Below, one piece after another: positions 1 through 11,894 of a stretch of 28,198 bases of DNA. Origin of the DNA: Micavibrio sp. UBA7689 (GTDB taxonomy: Bacteria > Pseudomonadota > Alphaproteobacteria > Micavibrionales > Micavibrionaceae); NCBI GenBank assembly GCA_002482805.1, contig DLGR01000028.1, positions 2,692-30,889 of the forward strand, read 5' to 3'. The notes beneath the pieces were generated by a model that made no database searches, was not told the DNA's origin, and saw nothing but the letters and a program-made list of their open reading frames with translations. Position numbers and translations under genes: made by a program. Positions within the stretch are counted from its first letter, which is position 1. Every line of letters begins with the position of its first letter.

Positions 1-159
1 CATCCAGTCCATCGTGGCCGCGCCATCGTGCACTTCACCGATCTTGTGGGATTTTCCGGTGTAGAACAAAATACGCTCGGTCGTCGTCGTTTTACCGGCA
101 TCGATGTGAGCCATGATGCCGAAGTTACGATAACGGTCTAGTGGGTATTGACGGGCCAT
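1..159 (-). CDS. fusA: Elongation factor G, N-terminal fragment (cut by window edge)
   Basis: Translational GTPase that drives tRNA–mRNA translocation on the ribosome and helps ribosome recycling. Only the first 53 codons lie in the window, beginning MARQYPLDRYRNFGIMAHID and continuing into the P-loop AHIDAGKT and the start of switch I. This is typical EF-G; the YRNFGIMAHIDAGKTTTTERI stretch separates it from EF-Tu. The start is set by an ATG with an AGAAGG-like ribosome binding site about 11 bases upstream. It lies 40 bases downstream of rpsG on the same strand, the classical str-operon order rpsL–rpsG–fusA, so it is probably co-transcribed from the rpsL promoter. Identification is firm; the rest of the gene is outside the window. 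Confidence 0.97.
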   Translation of the reverse strand, partial: MARQYPLDRYRNFGIMAHIDAGKTTTTERILFYTGKSHKIGEVHDGAATMDWM

Positions 160-199
160 GATACGTTTTTAAAACCTTCTAATTATCTTTATCTGATTA

Positions 200-724
200 C
201 TACCAACGATAGTGCGCGAAAGCTTTGTTGGCTTCGGCCATCTTGTGGGTGTCATCACGTTTCTTAACAGCGGTACCGCGGTCGTTTGCAGCATCCAGAA
301 TTTCGCCTGCAACGCGTTCCATCATCGTGTGCTCGCCACGTGCGCGGGCAGCATCGATGATCCAGCGCATTGCCAGAGCGGTTGCGCGCTCAGGACGAAC
401 TTCGGTCGGAACCTGATAGGTCGCACCACCGACACGGCGGGAACGAACTTCGAGTTGCGGACGGATTTTCTTCAGAACGCGGTGGAATATGCGCAAGCCT
501 TTGGAAGAAGAACCGCCGGCTTTGCCTTTGTCGGCTTCGCCTTCTTCATCGGCAATGTTTTTGCCTTTGGCTTCCACGATTTCGAGCGCGCCGTAAACAA
601 TGTTTTCGGCAACGGACTTCTTACCGTCTTCCATGAGGTTGTTCATGAATTTCGACAGAACGAGATCACCGAAACGGGGATCGGGAAGAATGGTACGTTT
701 TTCTGGTTTGCGACGACGAGACAT
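200..724 (-). CDS. rpsG: 30S ribosomal protein S7 with an internal acidic/Gly-Ser insertion
   Basis: S7 is a primary 16S rRNA-binding protein that organises the 3' head domain of the small subunit and lines the E site. The N-terminus MSRRRKPEKRTILPDPRFGD, the RSRRVGGATYQVP beta-hairpin and the C-terminus HKMAEANKAFAHYRW are all canonical. The protein is 174 residues, against about 156 usual in Proteobacteria. The extra length is one low-complexity stretch at about residues 53–77, rich in Asp, Glu, Gly, Ser and Lys, just before the helix beginning IFHRVLKKIRP. The reading frame is intact, so this is an insertion, not an error that shifts the frame. ATG is preceded by GGAGAGAAG. The gene lies 21 bases after rpsL. 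In E. coli S7 is the autogenous repressor of this operon; whether that holds here cannot be seen. Confidence 0.97.
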   Translation of the reverse strand: MSRRRKPEKRTILPDPRFGDLVLSKFMNNLMEDGKKSVAENIVYGALEIVEAKGKNIADEEGEADKGKAGGSSSKGLRIFHRVLKKIRPQLEVRSRRVGGATYQVPTEVRPERATALAMRWIIDAARARGEHTMMERVAGEILDAANDRGTAVKKRDDTHKMAEANKAFAHYRW

Positions 725-745
725 CTATCTTCTCTCCAAGTTAAA

Positions 746-1129
746 TTATTTAGGACGCTTAGCGCCGTATTGCGAACGGGCTTGCTTACGATCTTTAACA
801 CCTTGCGTATCCAATGCGCCGCGGATGATGCGGTAACGAACACCCGGCAAGTCTTTCACACGTCCGCCTTGGATAAGGACGACAGAGTGTTCTTGCAGGT
901 TGTGGCCTTCGCCGGGGATGTAGCAAATGACTTCAAAGCCGGTGGTCAGACGAACCTTCGCAACTTTACGCAAAGCGGAGTTCGGTTTTTTCGGCGTCGT
1001 TGTGTAAACGCGCGTGCAGACGCCACGAACTTGCGGGTTGGATTTCAACGCGCGGTTCTTTTTGGCTTTCATCGCCTTTTTGCCACCTTTGGCGCGAGGC
1101 TGACGGATCAATTGCTGTATCGTTGGCAT
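746..1129 (-). CDS. rpsL: 30S ribosomal protein S12
   Basis: S12 sits at the decoding centre of the 30S subunit and influences translational accuracy. The 127-residue protein has the hallmark TTTPKKPNSALRKVAKVR segment and the GEGHNLQEHSVVLI/GGRVKDLPGVRYRI segment. Both lysine positions linked to streptomycin resistance in model species (PKKPNS and the VKDLPG region) carry the usual sensitive residues. The N-terminus is a few residues longer and more lysine-rich than in typical alphaproteobacterial S12 (about 123 residues). The ATG has an AAGGAG Shine–Dalgarno sequence upstream. It is the first gene of the str operon and follows a leader of nearly 300 bases with a promoter at its head. Confidence 0.98.
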   Translation of the reverse strand: MPTIQQLIRQPRAKGGKKAMKAKKNRALKSNPQVRGVCTRVYTTTPKKPNSALRKVAKVRLTTGFEVICYIPGEGHNLQEHSVVLIQGGRVKDLPGVRYRIIRGALDTQGVKDRKQARSQYGAKRPK

Positions 1130-1413
1130 GTAAGTGCCTTCTCCTTATGGTTCCAAAAACTGTTACGGATGGCTTTTCCTAAGGGATGGCGGGGAAATAC
1201 GCAAGACGCGAATTATTCATTGGCTCCCCATCCCGCATTACGCTTCTTTGGGGTCCAACGGTTTTTCGCCCTTTGCGGCCCGGAGAATGTGTCTCCTGCC
1301 ATACCTGGGGTAAAGGATACTGGGTCTGCGTTTAGTGCCTGTTTTTCTTTCGAAAATTCCCTCTAAGTCCGAGAGAAGAAGCGCCACAGCCAGCCCATCC
1401 GATTCCTTAATTT
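1130..1413 (-). promoter_or_regulatory. Long untranslated leader of the str operon
   Basis: About 280 bases separate the likely transcription start from the rpsL ATG, with no convincing coding region. The leader contains an inverted repeat, GGGATGG at 1183–1189 with CCATCCC at 1228–1234, flanked by further complementary G/C runs, so it can fold into a stem with a 38-base loop close to the ribosome binding site. The length suggests post-transcriptional control, but I recognise no known ribosomal-protein leader family. The adjoining stretch 1450–1567, upstream of the promoter and downstream of the orphan gene, shows only a weak long-range repeat (GGGGCTG/CAGCCCC) and no clear gene. Confidence 0.4.
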
Positions 1414-1419
1414 GGGCGG

Positions 1420-1449
1420 ACTATATGACTCGGAGGCCTTGTAGGTCAA
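1420..1449 (-). promoter_or_regulatory. Sigma-70-type promoter for rpsL–rpsG–fusA
   Basis: On the minus strand the -35 box is TTGACC (1444–1449), the spacer is 18 bases, and the -10 box is TATAGT (1420–1425). The TTGACC is preceded by GC, as in many strong alphaproteobacterial promoters. Transcription would begin near 1413. No other promoter of comparable quality was seen before rpsL. Confidence 0.65.
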
Positions 1450-1567
1450 GCACTTATTAAGCTTTTTTTAAAGAAAGTGAAGGCCCGTCGAGAGGGGCTG
1501 CCAAAGCCTTATAAATTCAGGAAAATCAAAGGCGGGCGGTCAGGACAAGGCCAGCCCCCTGAAAATG

Positions 1568-2008
1568 TTACACCTTGAAATCGGGTTCGACTTTGACCAA
1601 ACGTCCCAAATCCATCAGCGCCATGCGCGTGTCGGTAAATACAGGGAAAGCATCTTCTGGGGCCTTATCGGGGTTGATGTAAGTATTAAGCTCAGGTGAC
1701 ATCAACACACCGCGCAAAGCCGCGCTGTTAAAAGCCACATTGGTGAAAAGAAGTTTACCCTGCGTATCTCTGGCTTTGCGGAAAGCCTCTGTTTGCAGCA
1801 TCATCGCTTCCAGACCGACATGTTCTTTGGCGGCGATCTGACCTTTTATTCTATCGCCTGCGCGTTCGAAACTTCCCATGATGGATATAAAGGATGAAGG
1901 CTCCTCACCATGCATCATTTCGAAAACAGCCAGAAAAGGGCCATTTATATCCACCAGATCATCAAATTTGGTTACCCGCACACCGACATGGGCAAATGGC
2001 TGTCTCAT
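1568..2008 (-). CDS. Uncharacterised 146-residue protein between rpoC and rpsL
   Basis: I do not recognise this family. The protein begins MRQPFAHVGVRVTKFDDLVD, has no signal peptide, membrane segment or low-complexity region, and looks like a compact mixed alpha/beta cytoplasmic protein with mid-protein helices (SFERAGDRIKGQ, MLQTEAFRKARD). It is supported as a real gene by an ATG with AAAGGTG immediately upstream, its own near-consensus promoter (2033–2061), and placement directly behind the rpoC terminator. The rpoC–rpsL junction usually holds no gene in Proteobacteria. It would be transcribed separately from its neighbours, and no terminator with a clear T-run follows it. Function unknown. 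Confidence 0.7.
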   Translation of the reverse strand: MRQPFAHVGVRVTKFDDLVDINGPFLAVFEMMHGEEPSSFISIMGSFERAGDRIKGQIAAKEHVGLEAMMLQTEAFRKARDTQGKLLFTNVAFNSAALRGVLMSPELNTYINPDKAPEDAFPVFTDTRMALMDLGRLVKVEPDFKV

Positions 2009-2032
2009 TAAACACCTTTACGACACCGCCTA

Positions 2033-2061
2033 GTTGTAGCGTTTGAATGATATTATGTCAA
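2033..2061 (-). promoter_or_regulatory. Promoter of the orphan gene at 1568–2008
   Basis: On the minus strand the -35 box is a perfect TTGACA (2056–2061), the spacer is 17 bases and the -10 box is TACAAC (2033–2038). The -35 box directly abuts the T-run of the rpoC terminator, so the two units are packed with almost no spare sequence. The untranslated leader would be about 20 bases. Confidence 0.65.
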
Positions 2062-2097
2062 TAAAAAGCGGCCTTCTCGCGAGAAAAGGCCGCTCTT
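2062..2097 (-). terminator. Intrinsic terminator of the rpoB–X–rpoC operon
   Basis: A GC-rich hairpin begins 20 bases after the rpoC stop codon: arms AGCGGCCTT (2067–2075) and AAGGCCGCT (2086–2094). An inner CTCGCGAG lets the stem extend. On the minus strand it is followed by TTTTTATT, the classical layout of a Rho-independent terminator. Confidence 0.85.
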
Positions 2098-2117
2098 AAT
2101 CTTTGTATTACTACGTC

Positions 2118-6296
<4,179 letters not shown>

Positions 6297-6337
6297 TTTT
6301 TTCCTCTTAATATTCTCTTTGTGACTGCGTCCGTATA

Positions 6338-6895
6338 TTACTTAATATCTTGTCCAGGCCCGCCTTGGGGTCGGTGGGGATTTGGTCTGAAACCAAATTT
6401 CTCCTCGATCGCCCTGACCCTACTTTCGAAAGTCGTGATAGCTTTTTCAATATTTTCAAGCTGTGGGGCAGTAGCCTCTCTTGCTCGCCTCATACCAGAA
6501 AAACTCACATCTTCTACTATTGCCTTGTGTGCCGCCAACATGCTGGCCTCCCTGTTAGCAATCTCCTTAAGGTAACCAGGTGCGAATCTTGGGTCTTTGT
6601 CGTAAGCATTCAATCTTGCCATTTCGGCGCCGTCTCTTATTGCCTGCGTCCCCACTGCAAAAATATCCGCGCCAACATCTCTGTGCATGGCATTAACTTT
6701 TGCTGTGATTTCTTTTACCTGAGTTCCCATTTTTTGGAAGTTTTCAACCAACCCTTCGAGAAGCCTTATGCTGGCTTCGCCTTCTTTTGCGGTTTTCAAA
6801 TTCTGCAAATACAATGCAAAATCCGCGTCACTACCAACAAGCAAATCATACTTGTTGGCGGATTGTTGGCTTTTACCAAAAGATTTACCCAGCAT
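6338..6895 (-). CDS. Unrecognised 185-residue helical protein inserted between rpoB and rpoC
   Basis: Seen: an intact gene in the same direction as rpoB and rpoC, beginning 11 bases after the rpoB stop with an excellent GAGGTG ribosome binding site five bases before its ATG, and ending 41 bases before rpoC. The protein starts MLGKSFGKSQQSANKYDLLV, appears almost wholly alpha-helical with coiled-coil-like stretches (residues about 30–75 and 140–170), and ends in a disordered Pro/Gly tail (PNPHRPQGGPGQ). No signal peptide, membrane segment or catalytic motif is evident. Codon use differs from its neighbours: it uses ATA, AGA, AGG and GGG, which strongly biased genes such as rpoB avoid. It must be transcribed with rpoBC because no terminator or promoter separates them. 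Inferred: a lineage-specific or acquired gene. I do not know its function. Confidence 0.85.
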   Translation of the reverse strand: MLGKSFGKSQQSANKYDLLVGSDADFALYLQNLKTAKEGEASIRLLEGLVENFQKMGTQVKEITAKVNAMHRDVGADIFAVGTQAIRDGAEMARLNAYDKDPRFAPGYLKEIANREASMLAAHKAIVEDVSFSGMRRAREATAPQLENIEKAITTFESRVRAIEEKFGFRPNPHRPQGGPGQDIK

Positions 6896-6906
6896 AATTC
6901 ACCTCG

Positions 6907-9900
6907 TTACTTCGTGCCGGTTTGCTTCATGTCGACATTCAATCCGAGCGCCTTCAGTTCTTTGACCAGAACGTTGAAGGATTCGGGAACACCGATTTCG
7001 AAGCTGTCTTCGCCGCGAACGATCGCTTCGTAGACTTTCGAACGACCCGCCACGTCGTCGGATTTCACGGTCAGGATTTCCTGCAACGTGTAGGCCGCGC
7101 CGTAAGCCTGCAACGCCCAGACTTCCATCTCTCCGAAACGCTGACCGCCGAACTGGGCTTTACCGCCCAGAGGCTGCTGCGTGACAAGAGAGTACGGACC
7201 GATCGAACGGGCGTGTATCTTGTCATCAACCAAGTGGTGCAGCTTCAGCATGTAGATGTAGCCGACAGTTACGGGGCGGTGGAATTTCTCGCCCGTGCGT
7301 CCGTCGATCAGCGTGACCTGACCGGATTTGTGCAATCCTGCCATCTCCAGCAATTCATCGATATCGGCTTCGTGTGCGCCGTCGAATACCGGTGTCGCCA
7401 TCGGTACGCCGCCGCGCAAGTTGCCGGACATTTCGACGAGTTGTGCATCATCGAGCTGGGATACGCGCTCTTTAAATTCACGATCGCCGTAAACGTCTTT
7501 CAATTTGCCTTTCAGCTTGGTCATTTCACCCGAGGTCGGGTTTTTCGAGTCATTGAATGCATCGATCATTTCACCGATCTGCTTGCCGAGGTTGGCCGAA
7601 GCCCATCCAAGGTGCGTTTCGAGAATCTGACCGACGTTCATACGCGAAGGTACGCCGAGCGGGTTCAGCACGATGTCGACAGGCGTACCGTCTTCGAGGT
7701 ACGGCATGTCTTCTTTCGGCATGATACGCGATACAACGCCTTTGTTTCCGTGACGGCCGGCCATTTTATCGCCGGGCTGCATTTTGCGTTTGATAGCCAC
7801 GAATACCTTGACCATCTTCATAACGCCTGGAGGAAGTTCATCTCCGCGCTGCAGTTTTTCGACTTTGTTTTCGAAACGCTCTTTCAGGTTGTCGACAGCA
7901 TCGTCGAAGGTTTTACCCATCGCTTCGATTTCCGACATCGTTTTCTCGTTATCTACAACGATCTGTCTCCACAGGCCGTGCTTGACGTCATCAAGTTCCT
8001 TCGCGGAGATCTTGTCGCCTTTCTTGAACTTGGCATCTTTCGGAGCCGAAGAAACCGTCTTGTTGGACAGCAGTTCTTTCAGGCGGCCGTAGAAACCGTT
8101 CTCGAGGATGCGGCGTTCGTCGTCGCGGTCTTTCGCCAGACGTTCGATTTCTGCGCGTTCGATAGCCATGGCGCGGGAATCTTTGTCCACGCCGCGACGG
8201 TTGAACACGCGTACTTCGACGATCGTTCCTTGCGTGCCGGGAGGCAGACGGAGCGATGTGTCTTTTACGTCTGCGGCTTTTTCGCCGAAGATGGCGCGGA
8301 GCAGTTTTTCTTCCGGTGTCATCGGCGATTCGCCTTTAGGCGTTACTTTACCCACGAGGATGTCACCCGGACCTACTTCGGCACCGATGTGGACGATACC
8401 GGACTCATCGAGGTGCTTGAGGGCTTCTTCCCCGACGTTCGGAATATCGCGCGTGATTTCTTCGGTGCCGAGTTTCGTGTCGCGCGCCATCACTTCGAAC
8501 TCTTCGATGTGGATGGAGGTGAACACGTCTTCGGCCACGATACGCTCGGAGAGCAAGATCGAGTCTTCGAAGTTGTAACCGTTCCAGGGCATGAACGCGA
8601 CGAGCACGTTACGGCCCAGCGCGAGTTCACCGAACTGCGTGGAAGGACCGTCTGCAATGATGTCGCCAGCCTTGATGTCATCCCCTACTTTCACCAAAGG
8701 CTTCTGCAGGATGCAGGTCGATTGGTTGGAGCGTTGGAACTTTGCGAGTTTGTAGATGTCTACAACCGGTTCATCGGAAGACAGTTGTTCCGTCGCGCGG
8801 ATAACGATACGCGTGGAATCTGCCTGAACGACTTTACCTGCGCGGCGTGCGGCGATAGCAGCACCCGAGTCACGGGCAACCGTTGCTTCCATACCCGTGC
8901 CGACGAGCGGCGCATCGGATTGCAGAAGCGGAACGGCCTGTCTCATCATGTTCGAACCCATCAGCGCGCGGTTAGCGTCATCGTTCTCGAGGAACGGAAT
9001 CAGCGATGCGGCAACGGATACGATCTGTTTCGGAGAAACGTCGATGAATTCGATGTTTTCAACAGGCGACATCAGGTTGTCACCAGCCTTACGGCAGGAG
9101 ACGAGGTCGGATGTGAACTTGCCTTTGTCATCGAGGCCGGAGTTGGCCTGAGCGATCGTGTATTTCGCTTCTTCCATCGCGGACATGTAAATAACTTCGT
9201 CCGTAACTTTAGAATTCACAACGCGGCGGTACGGGGATTCAATGAATCCATACTGGTTTACGCGCGCGAATGTGGAGAGCGAGTTGATCAGACCGATGTT
9301 CGGACCTTCCGGTGTTTCGATCGGGCAGATACGGCCATAGTGTGTCGGGTGAACGTCGCGGACTTCGAATCCAGCGCGTTCACGCGTCAGGCCGCCTGGG
9401 CCAAGCGCAGAGAGACGACGCTTGTGCGTGATCTCGGACAGCGGGTTGGTTTGGTCCATGAACTGCGACAGCTGCGAGGAGCCGAAGAATTCACGTACGG
9501 CAGCGGCAGCAGGTTTCGCGTTGATCAGATCGTGCGGCATGTAGGTGTCGATTTCGACAGACGACATACGCTCACGGATCGCGCGTTCCATGCGGAGCAG
9601 ACCGATGCGGATTTGGTTTTCCATCAATTCTCCGACGGAACGAACGCGGCGGTTACCAAGGTTGTCGATATCGTCGACCTCGCCTTGACCGTCTTTCAGG
9701 CCGTGCAGATATTTCAGGATAGCAAGAATGTCTTCCTTGCGCAGGATGCGCAGATCATCCGCCGTTTGCAGATCCAGACGTCCGTTCATCTTCACGCGGC
9801 CTACGTCCGAAAGGTCGTAACGCTCTGGGTCAAAGAACAAGGACTGGAACAATGCGGATGCGGATTCAACCGTTGGCGGTTCACCGGGGCGCATAACGCG

Positions 9901-11196
9901 GTAGATATCGATCAACGCTTCTTCGCGCGTATCGCATTTGTCGACCATCATCGTGTTGCGGATGTAAGGGCCAACATTCAGGTGGTCGATCGCTAGGATC
10001 GGCAGAGTCTTGATGGTGAATTCATCCAGTTGTGCCATATCGTCCGCGGTCAGTTCGTGGCCTGCTTCGAAGTAAACCTGACCTGTGGAACCATCGAAGA
10101 TATCTTCGGCCATGTAGGAGCCGACGAGTTGTTCGTCCTGAACGAGGATTTCTTTCAAACCGTCTTCGGCCAATTGCTTGGCTTTGCGCGGCGTGATTTT
10201 CTCACCGGCATCAACAACGGATTTGCCCGATTTAGCATCAATAAGGTCATAGGACAGTTTGATACCGCGGTAACGTTGCGGAACAAACGGCGTCTTCCAG
10301 CCTTTGTCTGTTTTGTCGTACTTCAATACATCATAGAACGTCGACAGAATTTCTTCGTTAGACATGCCTTGGATCATCAAAGGATCGACCGGTTTGTCTT
10401 TGGCTTCTTGTTCGGCGCGGTATTTAGCAGCCGATGCGGAATCCAAAGCGCGCAGGAGCGTGGTTACAGGCAGCTTACGACGACGGTCGATACGGACATA
10501 CATATTGTCTTTGGCATCGAATTCGAAATCGAGCCAGGAACCACGGTAAGGAATTACGCGGGCGGCGAACAAATATTTGCCCGATGCGTGCGTTTTACCG
10601 CCGTCGTGATCGAAGAACACGCCGGGGCTTCTGTGCATTTGCGATACGATAACGCGCTCTGTGCCGTTAACGATGAACGTACCGTTGTCGGTCATGAGCG
10701 GCATATCGACCATATAGACGTCTTGCTCTTTGATATCGCGGATGGAACGAAGACCGGAATCTTCATCAACATCGAATACCGAAAGGCGCATGGTAACGCG
10801 CAAAGGCGCAGCAAAGGTCATGCCACGTTGCTGACATTCGTCGGTGTCATATTTGGGTTCTTCGAGTTCGTACTTAACGTAGTCGATCTCGGCTTTGTCG
10901 GCGAAGTCCTTGATCGGGAATACTTCGGTCAGGACTTTGTGCAGGCCTTGCATTTTGCGGACTTCGGCATCGATGTCCGTTTGCAGGAATTGTTCGTACG
11001 AGTCGCGCTGTACCTCGATCAGGTTTGGCATTTCCGCCACTTCGCGGATTTTACCGAAGGAACGGCGGATACGCTTTCTGCCCGTGAACGAGTTCACATC
11101 GTTGGCGGAACGTACAGGCGGTTTCGCCATACGTTTTGCCTTTTTCTTCAAAGGGGTATCTGCTGCTTTGCCGGATTTGGAGGATTTTGCGCTCAT
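6907..11196 (-). CDS. rpoB: DNA-directed RNA polymerase subunit beta
   Basis: Beta subunit of RNA polymerase, which forms one pincer of the clamp and half the active site. The 1429-residue protein carries the rifampicin-binding segment at about residues 572–600 (SQLSQFMDQTNPLSEITHKR, then RLSALGPGGL). It has the residues normally associated with sensitivity, with Thr in place of one of the two usual Asn residues. HPTHYGRICPIETPEGPNIG and the C-terminal KIHARSIGPYSLVTQQPLGG are also present. The N-terminus carries a lysine-rich extension before SFTGRKRIRRSFGKI. An internal ATG at codon 23 would give the more usual start, and both have weak ribosome binding sites, so the start is uncertain. A strong promoter lies about 150 bases upstream, after a terminator that follows rplL. 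Confidence 0.99.
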   Translation of the reverse strand: MSAKSSKSGKAADTPLKKKAKRMAKPPVRSANDVNSFTGRKRIRRSFGKIREVAEMPNLIEVQRDSYEQFLQTDIDAEVRKMQGLHKVLTEVFPIKDFADKAEIDYVKYELEEPKYDTDECQQRGMTFAAPLRVTMRLSVFDVDEDSGLRSIRDIKEQDVYMVDMPLMTDNGTFIVNGTERVIVSQMHRSPGVFFDHDGGKTHASGKYLFAARVIPYRGSWLDFEFDAKDNMYVRIDRRRKLPVTTLLRALDSASAAKYRAEQEAKDKPVDPLMIQGMSNEEILSTFYDVLKYDKTDKGWKTPFVPQRYRGIKLSYDLIDAKSGKSVVDAGEKITPRKAKQLAEDGLKEILVQDEQLVGSYMAEDIFDGSTGQVYFEAGHELTADDMAQLDEFTIKTLPILAIDHLNVGPYIRNTMMVDKCDTREEALIDIYRVMRPGEPPTVESASALFQSLFFDPERYDLSDVGRVKMNGRLDLQTADDLRILRKEDILAILKYLHGLKDGQGEVDDIDNLGNRRVRSVGELMENQIRIGLLRMERAIRERMSSVEIDTYMPHDLINAKPAAAAVREFFGSSQLSQFMDQTNPLSEITHKRRLSALGPGGLTRERAGFEVRDVHPTHYGRICPIETPEGPNIGLINSLSTFARVNQYGFIESPYRRVVNSKVTDEVIYMSAMEEAKYTIAQANSGLDDKGKFTSDLVSCRKAGDNLMSPVENIEFIDVSPKQIVSVAASLIPFLENDDANRALMGSNMMRQAVPLLQSDAPLVGTGMEATVARDSGAAIAARRAGKVVQADSTRIVIRATEQLSSDEPVVDIYKLAKFQRSNQSTCILQKPLVKVGDDIKAGDIIADGPSTQFGELALGRNVLVAFMPWNGYNFEDSILLSERIVAEDVFTSIHIEEFEVMARDTKLGTEEITRDIPNVGEEALKHLDESGIVHIGAEVGPGDILVGKVTPKGESPMTPEEKLLRAIFGEKAADVKDTSLRLPPGTQGTIVEVRVFNRRGVDKDSRAMAIERAEIERLAKDRDDERRILENGFYGRLKELLSNKTVSSAPKDAKFKKGDKISAKELDDVKHGLWRQIVVDNEKTMSEIEAMGKTFDDAVDNLKERFENKVEKLQRGDELPPGVMKMVKVFVAIKRKMQPGDKMAGRHGNKGVVSRIMPKEDMPYLEDGTPVDIVLNPLGVPSRMNVGQILETHLGWASANLGKQIGEMIDAFNDSKNPTSGEMTKLKGKLKDVYGDREFKERVSQLDDAQLVEMSGNLRGGVPMATPVFDGAHEADIDELLEMAGLHKSGQVTLIDGRTGEKFHRPVTVGYIYMLKLHHLVDDKIHARSIGPYSLVTQQPLGGKAQFGGQRFGEMEVWALQAYGAAYTLQEILTVKSDDVAGRSKVYEAIVRGEDSFEIGVPESFNVLVKELKALGLNVDMKQTGTK

Positions 11197-11347
11197 TTTT
11201 TTTCACAACCTTTGTAAAAGCATCAAAAACAGGTATATCCGCATTCCCCCATGCTCTGGAGGGGAAGCGGATTAAATCATTGATAGACTAACAAAATTTC
11301 GGTTTTATAACCGTCACCATCGCCTACGAATCTTTCGCGTGAACAGG

Positions 11348-11376
11348 GTTATGGCGGATACGTTAAGTATTGTCAA
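11348..11376 (-). promoter_or_regulatory. Strong promoter of the rpoB–X–rpoC operon
   Basis: On the minus strand the -35 box is a perfect TTGACA (11371–11376), the spacer is 17 bases and the -10 box is CATAAC (11348–11353). It sits just downstream of the rplL terminator hairpin and would produce a leader of about 145 bases before rpoB. It indicates that rpoBC can be expressed independently of rplJL. Confidence 0.7.
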
Positions 11377-11388
11377 GCGCATCCCCCA

Positions 11389-11420
11389 AAAAAGTTCCAT
11401 CCCCGGTGAAGGGGATGGAA
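11389..11420 (-). terminator. Terminator or attenuator between rplL and rpoB
   Basis: A perfect 10-bp stem, TTCCATCCCC (11395–11404) with GGGGATGGAA (11411–11420), has a six-base loop and is followed on the minus strand by C and then six T. It is 50 bases after the rplL stop codon. E. coli has a partial terminator in the equivalent place; read-through efficiency here is unknown. Confidence 0.8.
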
Positions 11421-11469
11421 TATAGATTTCCCGGACCAGCCGCCAAGGAGCGGACAGACCGTATCGGAA

Positions 11470-11844
11470 TTACTTGATTTCGACTTTACCGCCGGCAGCT
11501 TCGATCTGCGCTTTGATTTTGTCGGCTTCGTCTTTTTTGACATCAACTTTGAGGTCTTTCGGAGCACCTTCAACGAGGTCTTTGGCTTCTTTCAAGCCAA
11601 GGCCCGTGATGGCACGAACTTCTTTGATCACGTTGATCTTGTTCGCGCCGCCGTCTTTCAAGACAACCGTGAATTCGGTTTTCTCTTCAGCGGCAGGACC
11701 CGCAGCGCCACCGCCTGCACCTGGTGCAGCGGCAACAGCGGCAGTTACGCCCCATTTTTCTTCAAGCAGTTTGGACAGTTCAACCGCTTCGATTACGGTC
11801 AGAACGGACAGGTCATCTACGATTTTTGCAAGATTTGCAGCCAT
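11470..11844 (-). CDS. rplL: 50S ribosomal protein L7/L12
   Basis: L7/L12 forms the flexible stalk of the large subunit that recruits and activates translational GTPases. The 124-residue protein shows the N-terminal dimerisation domain (LAKIVDDLSVLTVIEAVELS), an Ala/Gly-rich hinge at about residues 35–52, and the C-terminal factor-binding domain with KINVIKEVRAITGLGLKEAK and the ending GGKVEIK. The length is standard. The ATG has an AAGGAG site upstream, and the gene follows rplJ by 50 bases. A strong hairpin terminator closes the rplJ–rplL unit. Confidence 0.98.
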   Translation of the reverse strand: MAANLAKIVDDLSVLTVIEAVELSKLLEEKWGVTAAVAAAPGAGGGAAGPAAEEKTEFTVVLKDGGANKINVIKEVRAITGLGLKEAKDLVEGAPKDLKVDVKKDEADKIKAQIEAAGGKVEIK

Positions 11845-11894
11845 TTTAGTTTCTCCTTAGTTTTAAATATCAGTTCAATTGTTGTTGGTAGTGA

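Noticed and set aside
6922..11217. Very long plus-strand frames (1024 and 395 codons) opposite rpoB
   Set aside because: They are in the phase where each codon is the exact reverse complement of an rpoB codon. Stops could arise only from TTA, CTA or TCA codons in rpoB, which strong codon bias avoids. The predicted proteins are compositionally odd (many His, Phe, Arg, Val).
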